Shown here: piece by piece, positions 7,482 to 17,799 of the stretch
How positions within the stretch are numbered: position 1 is the stretch's first letter
Layout: each line of letters opens with the position of its first letter
NCBI GenBank assembly: GCA_023150345.1
Contig: JAKLLB010000033.1
Span: 1 to 39,744 of the forward strand
DNA: 39,744 nucleotides
Origin: Aquabacterium sp.
GTDB lineage: Bacteria; Pseudomonadota; Gammaproteobacteria; Burkholderiales; Burkholderiaceae_C
Direction of reading: 5' to 3'
Program-made: the position numbers and the translations under genes
Notes under the pieces: model-generated
Told to the model about the DNA's origin: nothing
The model's database searches: none
What the model saw: the letters and a program-made list of their open reading frames with translations, nothing else

Positions 7482-8267
7482 TCAACGGCCGAATCGCCAC
7501 CAGGGCTTGCTGGCTGCGGACGACGCGCCCCCCACCCGCACGAGGACCAGCGAGATATTATCCTTTCCGCCTGCCTCATTGGCCGCATCGATGAGCGCCC
7601 GGCCCATATCGGCCAACGCGTCGTGTGCTTGCAACATCTGGGCCAGCGTTGCGTCGTCCAGCATGTCCGACAGGCCGTCGGAGCACATCAGGTACAGGTC
7701 CCCGGCCAGCACCTCATGCTGGTGCGACTCCAGGAGCACGGTGTCTTCAACGCCCACGGCGCGGGTGACCAGGTTCTTGTTGGCCGAGAACGCCGCCTGC
7801 TCAGGCGTGATGAGGCCCGCGTCGATCTGCTCCTGCAGCAGGGAGTGGTCGCGGGTGATTTGCACCAACTGGCTTGCACGCCAGCGATAAGCGCGCGAGT
7901 CGCCCACATGGCCCAGGCGCAACTGGCCCTCGCGGAACACGGCCACCACCAGCGTGGTGCCCATGCCAGCGTATTGCGGATTGGCATTGGCCGCGTTGAA
8001 GATCGCCCGATTGGCGTTGTCGACACAGATGTCCATCGCGCGACGGATCTCGGCGTCGTTGGCCTTGCCTTCGGTCTCGTGCAGCCAGCGGCCGAGCTCG
8101 CTCTTGATGAACGAGGTGGCCATGTTGCTGGCCACCTCGCCGGCGTTGTAGCCACCCATGCCGTCGGCCAGCACCGCCAGCAGGTTGGCATCGTCCACGG
8201 CCACCGAGTCCTCGTTGTTCGAGCGCGCGCGGCCGGTGTCCACGGCGTGGAAGAACTCAAACGTCAT
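7482..8267 (-). CDS. PP2C-family protein serine/threonine phosphatase
   Basis: A 261-residue Stp1/PppA-like PP2C phosphatase. It shows the standard metal-binding motifs in order: NNEDSVAV near the N-terminus, LAVLADGMGGYNAGEVAS, then GMGTTLVVAV, HVGDSRAYR, TRDHS, LYLMCSDGLSDML and GGKDNISLVLV. All Asp residues that coordinate the two or three Mn/Mg ions appear present. The ATG at 8267 is preferred because the protein then starts MTFEFFHAVDTGR, the usual beginning of the family; a GTG at 8288 would add seven residues. It sits between a Ser/Thr kinase and an FHA gene on the same strand and most likely reverses that kinase's phosphorylations. Confidence 0.92.
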   Translation of the reverse strand: MTFEFFHAVDTGRARSNNEDSVAVDDANLLAVLADGMGGYNAGEVASNMATSFIKSELGRWLHETEGKANDAEIRRAMDICVDNANRAIFNAANANPQYAGMGTTLVVAVFREGQLRLGHVGDSRAYRWRASQLVQITRDHSLLQEQIDAGLITPEQAAFSANKNLVTRAVGVEDTVLLESHQHEVLAGDLYLMCSDGLSDMLDDATLAQMLQAHDALADMGRALIDAANEAGGKDNISLVLVRVGGASSAASKPWWRFGR

Positions 8268-8371
8268 GCGCTCAGCTTCAGCGGTCACGTTGGGAAGGGG
8301 TTACCGCGGGGATTGTGCCCTGTAACGCGAGGCCGATGCGCGCCGCCCGGGCCGCTGGCACGGGGGGGAAA

Positions 8372-9397
8372 TCACGCATCGGGCGGCGGCGTGCGTGCCG
8401 CGGGTACGGCCGGGGAACCGGCCACTGCCTGCGACCCGGTGGCCAGGGCCCGCAGCTCGGCGGCCAGGGCCGCGAGGTCGGACGGACGCGAGCGTGGATC
8501 GCGCGCCATCAGCCGCCCGAGCAGGCCCTCGAGCGCCGGCGAGCTGGCCGGCCGCCAATAGCGCAGCCGCGGCGGATCGCCGGCACCGACGGCGCGCAGC
8601 AGTTCGCCCAGAGTGTTGGCGGCATAGGGCAGTCGCCCGGTGAGCAGTTCGTAGAGGATGACGCCCAGCGCGTAGGTGTCGCTGCGGGAATCGGCGACAT
8701 CGCCCGTGAGCTGCTCGGGCGCCATGTAGGCCGGCGTCCCCAGGGTGACGCCGGTGCGGGTGATGGCCGCGTCCTCGAGCCGGGCGACGCCGAAGTCCAT
8801 CAGCTTGAGCGCGCCGGCAGGCAGGTCCAGGCGGATGTTGGCCGGCTTGAGATCGCGGTGCACGATGCCCTGCGCGTGCGCATGCGCCAGCGCCAGCGCC
8901 AGGCGCGCGCCCAGTTCGAGCACGATGGGTTCGGGCAGCAGCCGCGGACCACGCACGTACCGCGTCAGGTCGAAGCCGGGCGCCGGCTCCATTGCCATCC
9001 ACGCCTGGCCGGCTTCTTCGCCATGGTCCAGCACGGCCACGATGTCCGGGTGGTCGAGCCGGCTCAGCGCCTGCGCCTGGCGCAGGAATCGCTCCTGCTG
9101 GGCCTGGCGCTCGTCGGCATCGAGGCCACCGGGCAAGGCCAGCAGTTTCAGGGCCACCCGCTGCGTGCCGTCCCAAGCCAGGTAGACCGGGCCGCTGGCG
9201 CCCTGGCCGAGCTGCGCCTCGAGTCGGAAGCGGCCGAACCGGGCCTGGCTCGGCGGGCCCGATGGCCGGGCCGCGGGCGCCCCTGGGGCTGCGATGCCGG
9301 GCACGGGCACCTCGGCTCGGCGCGGGTCACCGGCGCCGGCAGACGGGCGCGCCGGCCACCAGCGCCGCCACCACGGAGTCAGGCCAGGTTGCCCCAC
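8372..9397 (-). CDS. Hanks-type serine/threonine protein kinase
   Basis: A 341-residue kinase starting at GTG. After a ~50-residue Pro/Ala-rich N-terminal extension comes the glycine loop [10 protein letters not shown], the ATP-anchoring Lys in VALKLL, catalytic HRDLKPAN (about residues 179-186), the DFG motif in LMDFGVAR and YMAPEQL, so it looks active. A poly-Ala/Pro tail ends the protein. There is no membrane segment or sensor domain, so it is cytoplasmic and its input is not evident. Together with the PP2C and FHA genes downstream it forms a writer-eraser-reader set. It starts 15 bases after terC, so the two may be cotranscribed. No type VI secretion genes occur nearby, although such sets are often part of type VI loci. 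Confidence 0.9.
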   Translation of the reverse strand: MGQPGLTPWWRRWWPARPSAGAGDPRRAEVPVPGIAAPGAPAARPSGPPSQARFGRFRLEAQLGQGASGPVYLAWDGTQRVALKLLALPGGLDADERQAQQERFLRQAQALSRLDHPDIVAVLDHGEEAGQAWMAMEPAPGFDLTRYVRGPRLLPEPIVLELGARLALALAHAHAQGIVHRDLKPANIRLDLPAGALKLMDFGVARLEDAAITRTGVTLGTPAYMAPEQLTGDVADSRSDTYALGVILYELLTGRLPYAANTLGELLRAVGAGDPPRLRYWRPASSPALEGLLGRLMARDPRSRPSDLAALAAELRALATGSQAVAGSPAVPAARTPPPDA

Positions 9398-9412
9398 GAA
9401 GTACGCGCGGGT

Positions 9413-10144
9413 TCAGGCGGCCGATGCCCCGCCGGCAGCGGCGAGGTGACGGCGCTTGAGCCAACTGCCTACCGCAAGCACGGCGAGCGCACCCAGCACA
9501 CCGGCGCTGTAGTGCACGGCAGGCGTGGCCACACCCTTGGCCTGTTCGATCCAGCCGCCAAGGGCTGGATCGGAGACCGCCATCGTGCCGGCGATCCAAC
9601 CCAGCAGCATGCCCCCCAGGGTGATCACGACCGGAAAGCGGTCCATCAGCTTGATCACGAACTGGCTGCCCCAGACGATGATGGGAATGCTCACCAGCAG
9701 GCCGAAGATCACCAGGGGCATCTTGTGGTCGCCGCCCGCGCCTTCGGCGGCACCGGCAATGGCGATCACGTTGTCCAGACTCATCACGAAGTCGGCCACG
9801 ATCACGGTGCGGACCGCGGCCCACAACTTGTCGCTGGCCTTGATGCCTTCGTGGTTGTCGTCCTCTTCCGGCGCCAGCAGCTTGACGCCGATCCACAGCA
9901 GCAGGGCTGCGCCCACCAGCTTGAGAAAGGAAATCTTGAGCAGGGTGAGCGCAAAGAAGATCAGCACCACGCGCAAGACGATGGCACCGATCGTGCCCCA
10001 GATGATGCCCTGGGTGCGCTGGGCGGCCGGCAACTGGCGGCAGGCCAGCGCGATGACCACCGCGTTGTCGCCGCCCAGCAGGATGTCGATCATGATGATC
10101 TGGCCGACGGCGATCCAGAAGTCGGCGTGCATGAACTGATCCAT
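9413..10144 (-). CDS. TerC/YjbE-family integral membrane protein, probable metal ion exporter
   Basis: A 243-residue membrane protein with about seven hydrophobic helices. The two acidic family motifs are present: ILLGGDNAVVIALA near the N-terminus and DFVMSLDNVIAIAG in the middle; their Asp and Asn residues are thought to bind metal. TerC-family members (Alx, YkoY, YceF) export Mn2+ or load metals onto secreted proteins. It lies between the sucCD terminator-like hairpin and the kinase gene. I looked for a yybP-ykoY manganese riboswitch in the leader and did not see its conserved GGGGAGUAGC element. Family is firm; the ion is inferred. Confidence 0.88.
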   Translation of the reverse strand: MDQFMHADFWIAVGQIIMIDILLGGDNAVVIALACRQLPAAQRTQGIIWGTIGAIVLRVVLIFFALTLLKISFLKLVGAALLLWIGVKLLAPEEDDNHEGIKASDKLWAAVRTVIVADFVMSLDNVIAIAGAAEGAGGDHKMPLVIFGLLVSIPIIVWGSQFVIKLMDRFPVVITLGGMLLGWIAGTMAVSDPALGGWIEQAKGVATPAVHYSAGVLGALAVLAVGSWLKRRHLAAAGGASAA

Positions 10145-10240
10145 CGTGGCGGCTCCTCGGAGGGGTTGCAGTTTAGGGGTTGCCGCGTGTCAGCCCGCTG
10201 CGGGAACTACATAGCAGGGCCGATCACGGGCACACAACGC

Positions 10241-10266
10241 CACAGGCCACCCGCAGGTGGCCTGTG
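10241..10266 (-). terminator. Terminator-like hairpin after sucD
   Basis: Perfect 11-base arms, CACAGGCCACC (10241-10251) and GGTGGCCTGTG (10256-10266), enclose a four-base loop. It lies about 70 bases past the sucD stop and about 100 bases before terC. No T-run follows on the minus strand, so termination may be incomplete or Rho-assisted. Confidence 0.6.
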
Positions 10267-10334
10267 AGCCGGCGCAGCGCATCGCCCGCCGTCGAACCGT
10301 CGGGGCCGCCGCTGCTCGGCCGGCGCCCGGTGGG

Positions 10335-11228
10335 TCAGATCAGCGACTTCAGCAGGCGCCCCATCTCCGATGGGTTGCGAGTGACCTTGAAGCCGCACTC
10401 CTCCATGATGGCGAGCTTGGCGTCGGCGGTGTCGGCGCCACCGCTGATCAGCGCGCCGGCGTGGCCCATGCGCTTGCCGGGAGGCGCAGTGACCCCGGCG
10501 ATGAAGCCTACCACCGGCTTCTTCATGTTGGCCTTGCACCAGCGCGCGGCATCGGCCTCGTCCGGGCCGCCGATCTCGCCGATCATGATCACCGCATCGG
10601 TGTCGGGATCGTCGTTGAACATGCGCATCACGTCGATGTGCTTCAGGCCGTTGATCGGGTCGCCGCCGATGCCCACGGCGCTGCTCTGGCCCAGGCCGAT
10701 TTCGGTGAGCTGTGCCACCGCTTCGTAGGTGAGCGTGCCCGAGCGGCTGACCACGCCGATGCGGCCCTTGCGGTGGATGTGGCCGGGCATGATGCCGATC
10801 TTGATTTCGTCGGGCGTGATGGTGCCGGGGCAGTTGGGACCCAGCAGCAGCGTGCGCTTGCCACCGGCGGCTTCCTTGGCCTTCATCTTGTTGCGCACCT
10901 CGAGCATGTCGCGGATGGGGATGCCTTCGGTGATGCAGATGGCCAGGTCGAGCTCGGCCTGCACGGCCTCCCAGATGGCCGCGGCGGCGCCCGCCGGCGG
11001 CACGTAGATCACGCTGACCGTGGCGCCGGTCTGCTGCTTGGCGTCAGCCACGCTGGCGTAGATCGGGATGCCCTCGAAGTCTTCGCCGGCCTTCTTCGGG
11101 TTGACACCGGCGACGAAGCAGTTGCGCCCATTGGCGTAGTCGCGGCACATGCGGGTGTGGAACTGGCCCGTCTTGCCGGTAATGCCCTGGGTGATGACCT
11201 TGGTGTCCTTGTTGATGAGGATGCTCAT
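10335..11228 (-). CDS. sucD: Succinate-CoA ligase, alpha subunit
   Basis: A 297-residue protein of the expected length. It starts [21 protein letters not shown], the CoA-binding Rossmann domain, with the family motifs [15 protein letters not shown] and GIGGDPING. The phosphorylated catalytic histidine is in [10 protein letters not shown] (His256 by my count). With SucC it interconverts succinyl-CoA and succinate with ADP or GDP phosphorylation in the TCA cycle. It follows sucC by 13 bases, so the two are cotranscribed. Confidence 0.97.
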   Translation of the reverse strand: MSILINKDTKVITQGITGKTGQFHTRMCRDYANGRNCFVAGVNPKKAGEDFEGIPIYASVADAKQQTGATVSVIYVPPAGAAAAIWEAVQAELDLAICITEGIPIRDMLEVRNKMKAKEAAGGKRTLLLGPNCPGTITPDEIKIGIMPGHIHRKGRIGVVSRSGTLTYEAVAQLTEIGLGQSSAVGIGGDPINGLKHIDVMRMFNDDPDTDAVIMIGEIGGPDEADAARWCKANMKKPVVGFIAGVTAPPGKRMGHAGALISGGADTADAKLAIMEECGFKVTRNPSEMGRLLKSLI

Positions 11229-11241
11229 GGTGTCGATGTCC

Positions 11242-12402
11242 TTATTTCACCGCGGCGACGATCTGGGTGGCTGCCTCGGCCATGGTGTTGGCGCTGATGA
11301 TGGGCAGGCCCGAGTCGGCGAGCATCTTCTTGCCCAGGTCTTCGTTGGTGCCCTTCATGCGCACCACCAGCGGCACCGACAGGTTGACCGCCTTGCACGC
11401 AGCGATCACGCCCTCGGCGATGGTGTCGCAGCGCATGATGCCGCCGAAGATGTTGACCAGGATGCCCTTGACCTTGTCGTTGCGCAGCATGATCTTGAAG
11501 GCCTCGGTCACCTTCTCGGCAGTGGCGCCGCCACCGACATCGAGGAAGTTGGCCGGCTCGCCGCCGAACAGCTTGATGGTGTCCATGGTGGCCATGGCCA
11601 GGCCGGCGCCGTTGACCAGGCAGCCGATGTTGCCGTCCAGGCTGATGTAGGACAGGTCGAACTTGCTGGCCTCGACTTCGGCCGGGTCTTCCTCGTCGAG
11701 GTCGCGGTAGGCCACGATCTCGGGGTGACGGAACAGCGCGTTGGCGTCGAAGTTGAACTTCGCGTCGAGCGCCTTGATCGCGCCATTGCCTTCGAGGATC
11801 AGCGGATTGATCTCGGCGAGCGAGGCATCGGTGTCCATGTAGGTGCGATAGAGCTTCTTGAACACCTCGACCGCCTGCGCCTGGCTGGCTGCGGGCACGC
11901 CGATGCCCTGCGCCAGCTCGGCAGCCTGTGCGTCGGTCAGGCCGGTGGCCGGGTCGACGAACACCTTGATGATCTTCTCGGGCGTCTTGTGCGCCACTTC
12001 TTCGATGTCCATGCCGCCTTCGCTGCTGGCCATCATGGCGACCCTCTGCGTGGCGCGATCGGTCAGTGCAGCCGCGTAGTACTCCTTGCGGATGTCGGCG
12101 CCTTCTTCGATGAGCAAGCGGCGCACCTTCTGGCCGCCGGCGCCGGTCTGGTGGGTGACCAGTTGCATGCCCAGGATCTCGCCGGCCAGCGCCTTGACCT
12201 CATCGATCGAGCGCGCGAGCTTGACGCCACCGCCCTTGCCGCGGCCTCCGGCGTGAATCTGGGCCTTGACCACCCAGATGCTGCCACCGAGCTTCTGCGC
12301 GGCCTCGACCGCTTCCTGCACCGTGAAAGCGGGATAGCCGCGCGGCACCGGCACGCCGAATTGGCGCAGGATCTCTTTGCCTTGGTATTCGTGGATTTTC
12401 AT
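11242..12402 (-). CDS. sucC: Succinate-CoA ligase, beta subunit
   Basis: A 386-residue ATP-grasp subunit. The start at 12402 gives [20 protein letters not shown], the canonical SucC N-terminus; the longer frame to 12444 adds unrelated residues. Visible motifs are [18 protein letters not shown] in the nucleotide-binding domain, EINPLIL, and [15 protein letters not shown] with [11 protein letters not shown] in the CoA-ligase domain. It pairs with SucD immediately downstream. The leader (12403-12547) contains a possible extended -10 (TGCTAAATT on the minus strand) but no convincing -35, and no good Shine-Dalgarno precedes the ATG. Confidence 0.97.
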   Translation of the reverse strand: MKIHEYQGKEILRQFGVPVPRGYPAFTVQEAVEAAQKLGGSIWVVKAQIHAGGRGKGGGVKLARSIDEVKALAGEILGMQLVTHQTGAGGQKVRRLLIEEGADIRKEYYAAALTDRATQRVAMMASSEGGMDIEEVAHKTPEKIIKVFVDPATGLTDAQAAELAQGIGVPAASQAQAVEVFKKLYRTYMDTDASLAEINPLILEGNGAIKALDAKFNFDANALFRHPEIVAYRDLDEEDPAEVEASKFDLSYISLDGNIGCLVNGAGLAMATMDTIKLFGGEPANFLDVGGGATAEKVTEAFKIMLRNDKVKGILVNIFGGIMRCDTIAEGVIAACKAVNLSVPLVVRMKGTNEDLGKKMLADSGLPIISANTMAEAATQIVAAVK

Positions 12403-12547
12403 CAGGGGGCTCGCTGCGAGAGAGGCCAGCGCAGGACACAGCACCGCACGCGCGGCGCTGGGTCAACGAGCCGGCCGATGGACGAGGGGGGGTTGGGCGG
12501 GGGTTGGAGGAAAACCCGCGAAATTTAGCATGGTGCGCCGCCGCAAA

Positions 12548-12565
12548 GCTGACACGCATGTCAGC
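12548..12565 (-). terminator. Hairpin overlapping the recX stop codon
   Basis: Seven-base arms GCTGACA (12548-12554) and TGTCAGC (12559-12565) with a four-base loop, followed on the minus strand by TTTGC. The recX stop lies inside the stem. It probably ends the recA-recX transcript ahead of sucC. Confidence 0.55.
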
Positions 12566-13130
12566 CTGCGGGATCGGGCCCTTCGGCGAGGTCATCGACC
12601 AGCCCCGATTGGCGCAGCACGCGCCGGATCACGTCCTGTGCGAAGCCGCGCCCGGCCAAGAAGCGCATCTGCCTCAAGCGGGCGCTGGCCTCGGTGGCTG
12701 GCGCTGCAGATCCGAACTTCCGGCGCCAGACGGCCAGTGCACGCTCGTACTCGGTGGCGCGCAGCTCGCGCAGTTGTTCGGCATCTGGCGCAAGGCCGTG
12801 GCGGCTGATTTCCCGCTCGATGCGCAAGTGGCCAAAGCGCGCCCGGCGCGCGTTGAGTCGGCTCTCGACGAAGCGCGCGTCACTGAGATAGCGGTGCTCG
12901 GCCAGCCAGTCGAGCAGCGTGTCGATCTCGCGCTCGGCAGTTCGCGGGTCCGCAGAACCGGCGGCGATGGCCACCGGTTGGCCGTCGGGCGCGTCGCCTG
13001 CATCATCAGGCTCGTGCGCGCGAACCGCCAGGCGCAGCAGCCGCTCGCGCAGCTCGCTGCGGCTGTGTTCCCGTTGCGCCAGCCATTGCAGCGCGCGCAC
13101 CTTCAGCGATGCCGGCTGACGCTTGACCAT
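12561..13130 (-). CDS. recX: Recombination regulator RecX
   Basis: A 189-residue basic protein rich in helices. It opens with VKRQPASLKVRALQWLAQREHSRSELRERL in the RecX first repeat, followed by an insert of about 25 residues rich in Asp/Ala/Gly, then LLDWLAEHRYLSDARFVESRLNARRARFG and MRFLAGRGFAQDVIRRVLR. RecX binds RecA filaments and limits their extension and activity. It begins 30 bases after the recA stop, the usual arrangement, and so shares LexA control by readthrough. Confidence 0.92.
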   Translation of the reverse strand: MVKRQPASLKVRALQWLAQREHSRSELRERLLRLAVRAHEPDDAGDAPDGQPVAIAAGSADPRTAEREIDTLLDWLAEHRYLSDARFVESRLNARRARFGHLRIEREISRHGLAPDAEQLRELRATEYERALAVWRRKFGSAAPATEASARLRQMRFLAGRGFAQDVIRRVLRQSGLVDDLAEGPDPAG

Positions 13131-13160
13131 GGTGCGGGGCAGGTCCGATCCGGCGGGCGC

Positions 13161-14201
<1,041 letters not shown>

Positions 14202-14243
14202 GCAAGGTCTCCTGAGGAATGGTGGGGGGCCGGGTTCGGCGCG

Positions 14244-14249
14244 ATTATG
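14244..14249 (-). promoter_or_regulatory. Probable recA -10 element
   Basis: Minus-strand CATAAT matches TATAAT at five of six bases. A weak -35 (TGTACA) lies 18 bases upstream, within the LexA box, so LexA binding would directly block polymerase. Confidence 0.5.
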
Positions 14250-14258
14250 GCATCGAGA

Positions 14259-14274
14259 CTGGATGTTTGTACAG
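14259..14274 (-). promoter_or_regulatory. LexA (SOS) box
   Basis: Minus-strand CTGTACAAACATCCAG has the CTG-N10-CAG framework and A/T-rich core of the gammaproteobacterial/betaproteobacterial LexA box. It overlaps the recA promoter. It also lies 85 bases before the divergent response-regulator gene. Confidence 0.85.
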
Positions 14275-14358
14275 TGATTGTCGCCCCAACCCAGGCAGTG
14301 CCACCGTCGTATCCCTAGAATGCAGGGCAGCCGGCACGACCACACCCAGGAGACCGCG

Positions 14359-15030
14359 ATGCGCATACTGATCGCCGAAGACGACCAGGTCTTGGCAGAC
14401 GGGTTGCTGCGCTCGCTGAGGGCCTCGGGCTACGCGGTCGACCAAGTGGGCAGCGGCAGCGAGGCCGACGCCGCACTCGCCTCGCACGAGTTCGACCTGG
14501 TCATCCTCGACCTGGGCCTGCCCAAGCTGCACGGATTCGAAGTGCTGCGCAAGCTGCGCGCACGTGGTTCTTCGATACCGGTGCTCATCCTCACCGCGGC
14601 CGACAGCGTGGAGCAGCGCGTCAAGGGACTCGACCTCGGTGCCGACGACTACATGGCCAAGCCGTTCTCGCTGCAGGAGCTCGAGGCCCGGGTGCGGGCC
14701 CTGACCCGACGCGGTCTGGGCACCGCTTCGAGCATCATCCGCCACGGGCCGCTCACGTTCGACGCCACCGGTCGGGTGGCTTACATCAGCGATCAGATGA
14801 TCGAGCTCTCGGCGCGCGAGCTCAGCCTGCTGGAGGTGCTGCTGCAACGAGCTGGCCGCCTGGTCAGCAAGGACCAGCTCGTCGAGCGGCTGTGCGAGTG
14901 GGGCGAGGAAGTCAGCAACAACGCCATCGAGGTCTACATCCACCGGCTGCGCAAGAAGATCGAACAGGGCCCGATCCGCATCGCCACCGTGCGCGGGCTG
15001 GGCTACTGCCTCGAGAAGATCCCCTCCTGA
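14359..15030 (+). CDS. OmpR-family response regulator (TctD/QseB-like)
   Basis: A 223-residue regulator. An AGGAGA ribosome-binding site (14348-14353) selects the ATG at 14359, giving [18 protein letters not shown]; an open frame from 14278 is not needed. The receiver domain has acidic residues Asp8 and Asp9, phosphoacceptor Asp51 in VILDLGLPK and the conserved Lys in YMAKPF. The C-terminal winged helix includes [18 protein letters not shown] and a DNA-recognition helix near [14 protein letters not shown]. It is divergent from recA with 157 bases between starts and is followed 45 bases later by its probable sensor kinase. It resembles TctD, QseB and PmrA, so the target genes cannot be named. 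Confidence 0.92.
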   Translation: MRILIAEDDQVLADGLLRSLRASGYAVDQVGSGSEADAALASHEFDLVILDLGLPKLHGFEVLRKLRARGSSIPVLILTAADSVEQRVKGLDLGADDYMAKPFSLQELEARVRALTRRGLGTASSIIRHGPLTFDATGRVAYISDQMIELSARELSLLEVLLQRAGRLVSKDQLVERLCEWGEEVSNNAIEVYIHRLRKKIEQGPIRIATVRGLGYCLEKIPS

Positions 15031-15075
15031 TGCTGCGGACGGCCGCCGGCGCGGGCGCTATGCTCGCGGCCAGCC

Positions 15076-16599
15076 ATGGCTGAGCCTGCAACGCGCGAGC
15101 AACGATCGCTGTTCGGCGAGATCCTCGACTGGATGCTCGCGCCGCTGCTGCTGCTGTGGCCGATGAGCGTGGCCTTGACCTGGCTGGTGGCCCAGAGCAT
15201 TGCCAACAGGCCATACGATCGCGAGCTCGCCGAGACCGCGCGCACGATTGCCAAGATGGTGGTGGTGGAACCCGCCAATGCCGAGAGCGAGACCCGGGTG
15301 CGGCTGCGGCTGGCCGAGCCTGCGGCAGAGGTGCTGCGTGGCGATGACGTGGACCGGGTGTACTTCCAGGTGCTGGGCACGCGCGGCGAGTACGTGGCCG
15401 GCGACCGCGAACTGCCGGTGCCCGACGAGACCCCGGCGCCTCCGCAGGAGGTGCGGTATCGCGACGAGGAGCTGCAGTCCGAGGCGGTGCGCGTGGCCTA
15501 CGTGTGGCTGTCACCCTCGGGCACGCCGGGGGAGCTGCCACCGCTGGTGCAGGTGGCCGAGACGTTGGACAAGAGGTCGCGTCTGGCCACCGAGATCATC
15601 AAGGGCGTGATCGTGCCGCAGTTCGTGGTGCTGCCGCTGGCCGTGCTGCTGGTGTGGTTTGCGCTGGCGCGCGGCATCAAGCCGCTGAACGAACTGCAGC
15701 AGCGCATCCGCCGCCGCGAGAGCCAGGATCTCAGCCCGCTCGAGGAGCGGGACGTGCCCGAGGAGGTGGCACCGCTGGTGGGTGCCATCAACGACTTGCT
15801 GTCGCGGCTGGATCGCTCGATGAGCACGCAGAAGCACTTCCTGGCCGACGCCGCGCACCAGTTGAAGACGCCGCTGGCGGGCCTGCGCATGCAGGCCGAG
15901 CTCGCACAGCGCGAGATCGAGACCGGCCAAGGCGACGCGAAGGCCCTGACCCGATCGCTGCAGTACATCGCGCATTCCAGCCAGCGCGCCGCACACATGG
16001 TCAACCAACTGCTGGCGATGGCCCGTGCCGAGGACAAGGAGAACACCGGCCAGCGCCTCGATGTGGACCTGCCGGAACTGGCCCGCGAGACGGTGCGCGA
16101 CTTCGTGCCGCGGGCGATGGACAAGCGCATCGACCTGGGCTATGAGGGTCCGCAGGCGGGCCAGCCGCTGCACGGGCGGCTGCGCGGCCAGCCGCTGCTG
16201 ATCCGGGAGCTGGTGCGCAACCTGGTGGACAACGCGCTGCAGTACACGCCGGCAGGTGGCACCGTCACGGTGCGCGTGGTGGACGACCCCTTCGGGCAAG
16301 TGGTGGTACTGCAGGTCGAGGACACCGGCCCGGGCATCCCCGAAACCGAACGCGAGCTCGTGTTCCGGCCGTTCTACCGGGCACTGGGCACCAACGTCGA
16401 TGGCAGCGGCCTGGGGCTGGCCATCGTGCGCGAGATCGCCGAGCGCCACGCGGCGACCGTGCAGATCGTCGATGCCCGCCCGCGCACCATGTCCGCGCAG
16501 CAGGGCATGGGACCCGGTGCGCTGTTCACGGTGCGCTTTGCGCTGGAGCCGGACGACAAGGCAGCGGACCGCTCCCAGCTGGATCCCCCGCTCGGGTGA
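15076..16599 (+). CDS. Membrane sensor histidine kinase (TctE/QseC-like)
   Basis: A 507-residue kinase. It has one N-terminal membrane helix (MLAPLLLLWPMSVALTWLV), a periplasmic sensor region of ~130 residues and a second helix (FVVLPLAVLLVWFALARG). A HAMP segment and an H-box, FLADAAHQLKTPLAGLR, follow with His261 as phosphorylation site. The ATPase domain shows the N box (LVRNLVDNALQYTP), G1 (VEDTGPGIP), the F box (FRPFYR) and G2 (GSGLGLAIV), all intact. The 2CSK-like N-terminal layout fits TctE, whose known ligand is tricarboxylate, but no transporter genes are adjacent, so the signal is unknown. It forms a two-gene operon with the regulator upstream. Confidence 0.92.
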   Translation: MAEPATREQRSLFGEILDWMLAPLLLLWPMSVALTWLVAQSIANRPYDRELAETARTIAKMVVVEPANAESETRVRLRLAEPAAEVLRGDDVDRVYFQVLGTRGEYVAGDRELPVPDETPAPPQEVRYRDEELQSEAVRVAYVWLSPSGTPGELPPLVQVAETLDKRSRLATEIIKGVIVPQFVVLPLAVLLVWFALARGIKPLNELQQRIRRRESQDLSPLEERDVPEEVAPLVGAINDLLSRLDRSMSTQKHFLADAAHQLKTPLAGLRMQAELAQREIETGQGDAKALTRSLQYIAHSSQRAAHMVNQLLAMARAEDKENTGQRLDVDLPELARETVRDFVPRAMDKRIDLGYEGPQAGQPLHGRLRGQPLLIRELVRNLVDNALQYTPAGGTVTVRVVDDPFGQVVVLQVEDTGPGIPETERELVFRPFYRALGTNVDGSGLGLAIVREIAERHAATVQIVDARPRTMSAQQGMGPGALFTVRFALEPDDKAADRSQLDPPLG

Positions 16600-16615
16600 G
16601 GTGACCGCCGCGCCA

Positions 16616-16642
16616 GGCGGCCGTGCGTGCGACGCGGCCGCC
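16616..16642. terminator. GC-rich hairpin between convergent genes
   Basis: Eight-base arms GGCGGCCG (16616-16623) and CGGCCGCC (16635-16642) with an 11-base loop fill the 48-base gap between the sensor kinase and rodA stops. It could serve both transcripts; no T-tract is present. Confidence 0.4.
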
Positions 16643-16647
16643 GGGAA

Positions 16648-17799
16648 TCAGCGCTGCATGAGCGAGCGTGCACGTGCGATCGACATCAGCATGCCCAGCG
16701 CCAGGCCCAGGGTGACCATGGCCGTGCCCCCGTAGCTCACGAAGGGCAGCGGAATGCCCACCACCGGCAGCACGCCGCTGACCATGCCGATGTTGACGAA
16801 GGCGTAGGTGAAGATCGACAACGCCACCGCGCCGGCCAGCAGCCGCGCGAACAGGCTGGGTGCCTGGGCTGCGATGAACAGCCCGCGCATGATGAGGAAC
16901 GCAAAGCCGCCCAGCAGCAGCAGGCCACCGGCCAGTCCGAACTCCTCGCCGTACGCGGCAAAGATGAAGTCGGTGGTGCGCTCGGGAATGAACTCGAGGT
17001 GCGTCTGCGTGCCGGCCATGAAGCCCTTGCCGGTGAGTCCGCCCGAGCCGATCGCGATCATGCCCTGGATGATGTGGAACCCCTTGCCCAGCGGGTCGCG
17101 CGCGGGATCGAGCAGCGTGCACACCCGCTGCTTCTGGTACTCGCGCAACACGGGCCAGGCGCGATCGGGCTGGCACAACGCATCGCCGGTGGCCACGATG
17201 GCCACCAGGGCCGCCACGAGCACCACCATCACCGGCACGATCAGGCGCCAGGAGAGCCCGGCAAAGAAGATCACGTAGAGCCCGGCAGACAGCACCAGCA
17301 GCGAAGTGCCCAGGTCGGGTTGGCGCGCGATCAGCCCGACCGGAACCATCAACAAGAGGGTGGCGACGACGAAGTCGGGCAGCCGCAACTGGCCCTCGCG
17401 CTTCTGGAACCACCACGCCAGCATCAGCGGCATGGCCAGCTTGAGCACCTCGCTGGGCTGGATCACGACGCCCAGGTACAGCCAGCGCGTGGCTCCCTTC
17501 TTGGTGATCCCGAACAGGGCCGTCGCCACCAGCAGCGCCACGCCCAGCGCATACAGCGGCACCGCCAGTTGCATCAGGCGCTGGGGCGGCACCTGGGCCA
17601 CCGCGAACATCACCAGCCAGCACAGCCCGACATTGCGCGCATGGGTGGCAAAGCGGCCCTCGAAGTCATGGCCAGCCGAGTACATGATGGTCAGCCCGAT
17701 CGCCGACAGCAGCGCCATGCCCGCCATCAGCGGCAGGTCGAAGCCGCGCCCGGCCTGGCGCAAGCGCGCCAGCAGCGGCACCGTGTGGCCCAAGCTCAT
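16648..17799 (-). CDS. rodA: Peptidoglycan glycosyltransferase RodA
   Basis: A 383-residue SEDS-family membrane protein with about ten helices. The ATG at 17799 overlaps the mrdA stop (ATGA) and gives MSLGHTVPLLARLRQAGRG; the longer frame is antisense to mrdA's end. SEDS landmarks are GITKKGATRWLYLG, QPSEVLKLAMPL, RQPDLGTSLLV and HLEFIPERTTDFIFAAYGEE, whose Asp is essential in the family. RodA polymerises lipid II glycan strands in the lateral wall with PBP2. It is the last gene of the mre-mrd operon. Confidence 0.96.
   Translation of the reverse strand: MSLGHTVPLLARLRQAGRGFDLPLMAGMALLSAIGLTIMYSAGHDFEGRFATHARNVGLCWLVMFAVAQVPPQRLMQLAVPLYALGVALLVATALFGITKKGATRWLYLGVVIQPSEVLKLAMPLMLAWWFQKREGQLRLPDFVVATLLLMVPVGLIARQPDLGTSLLVLSAGLYVIFFAGLSWRLIVPVMVVLVAALVAIVATGDALCQPDRAWPVLREYQKQRVCTLLDPARDPLGKGFHIIQGMIAIGSGGLTGKGFMAGTQTHLEFIPERTTDFIFAAYGEEFGLAGGLLLLGGFAFLIMRGLFIAAQAPSLFARLLAGAVALSIFTYAFVNIGMVSGVLPVVGIPLPFVSYGGTAMVTLGLALGMLMSIARARSLMQR

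Noticed and set aside
10145-10334. Possible yybP-ykoY manganese riboswitch before terC
   Set aside because: The conserved loop sequences of that riboswitch are absent; only a terminator-like hairpin is present.
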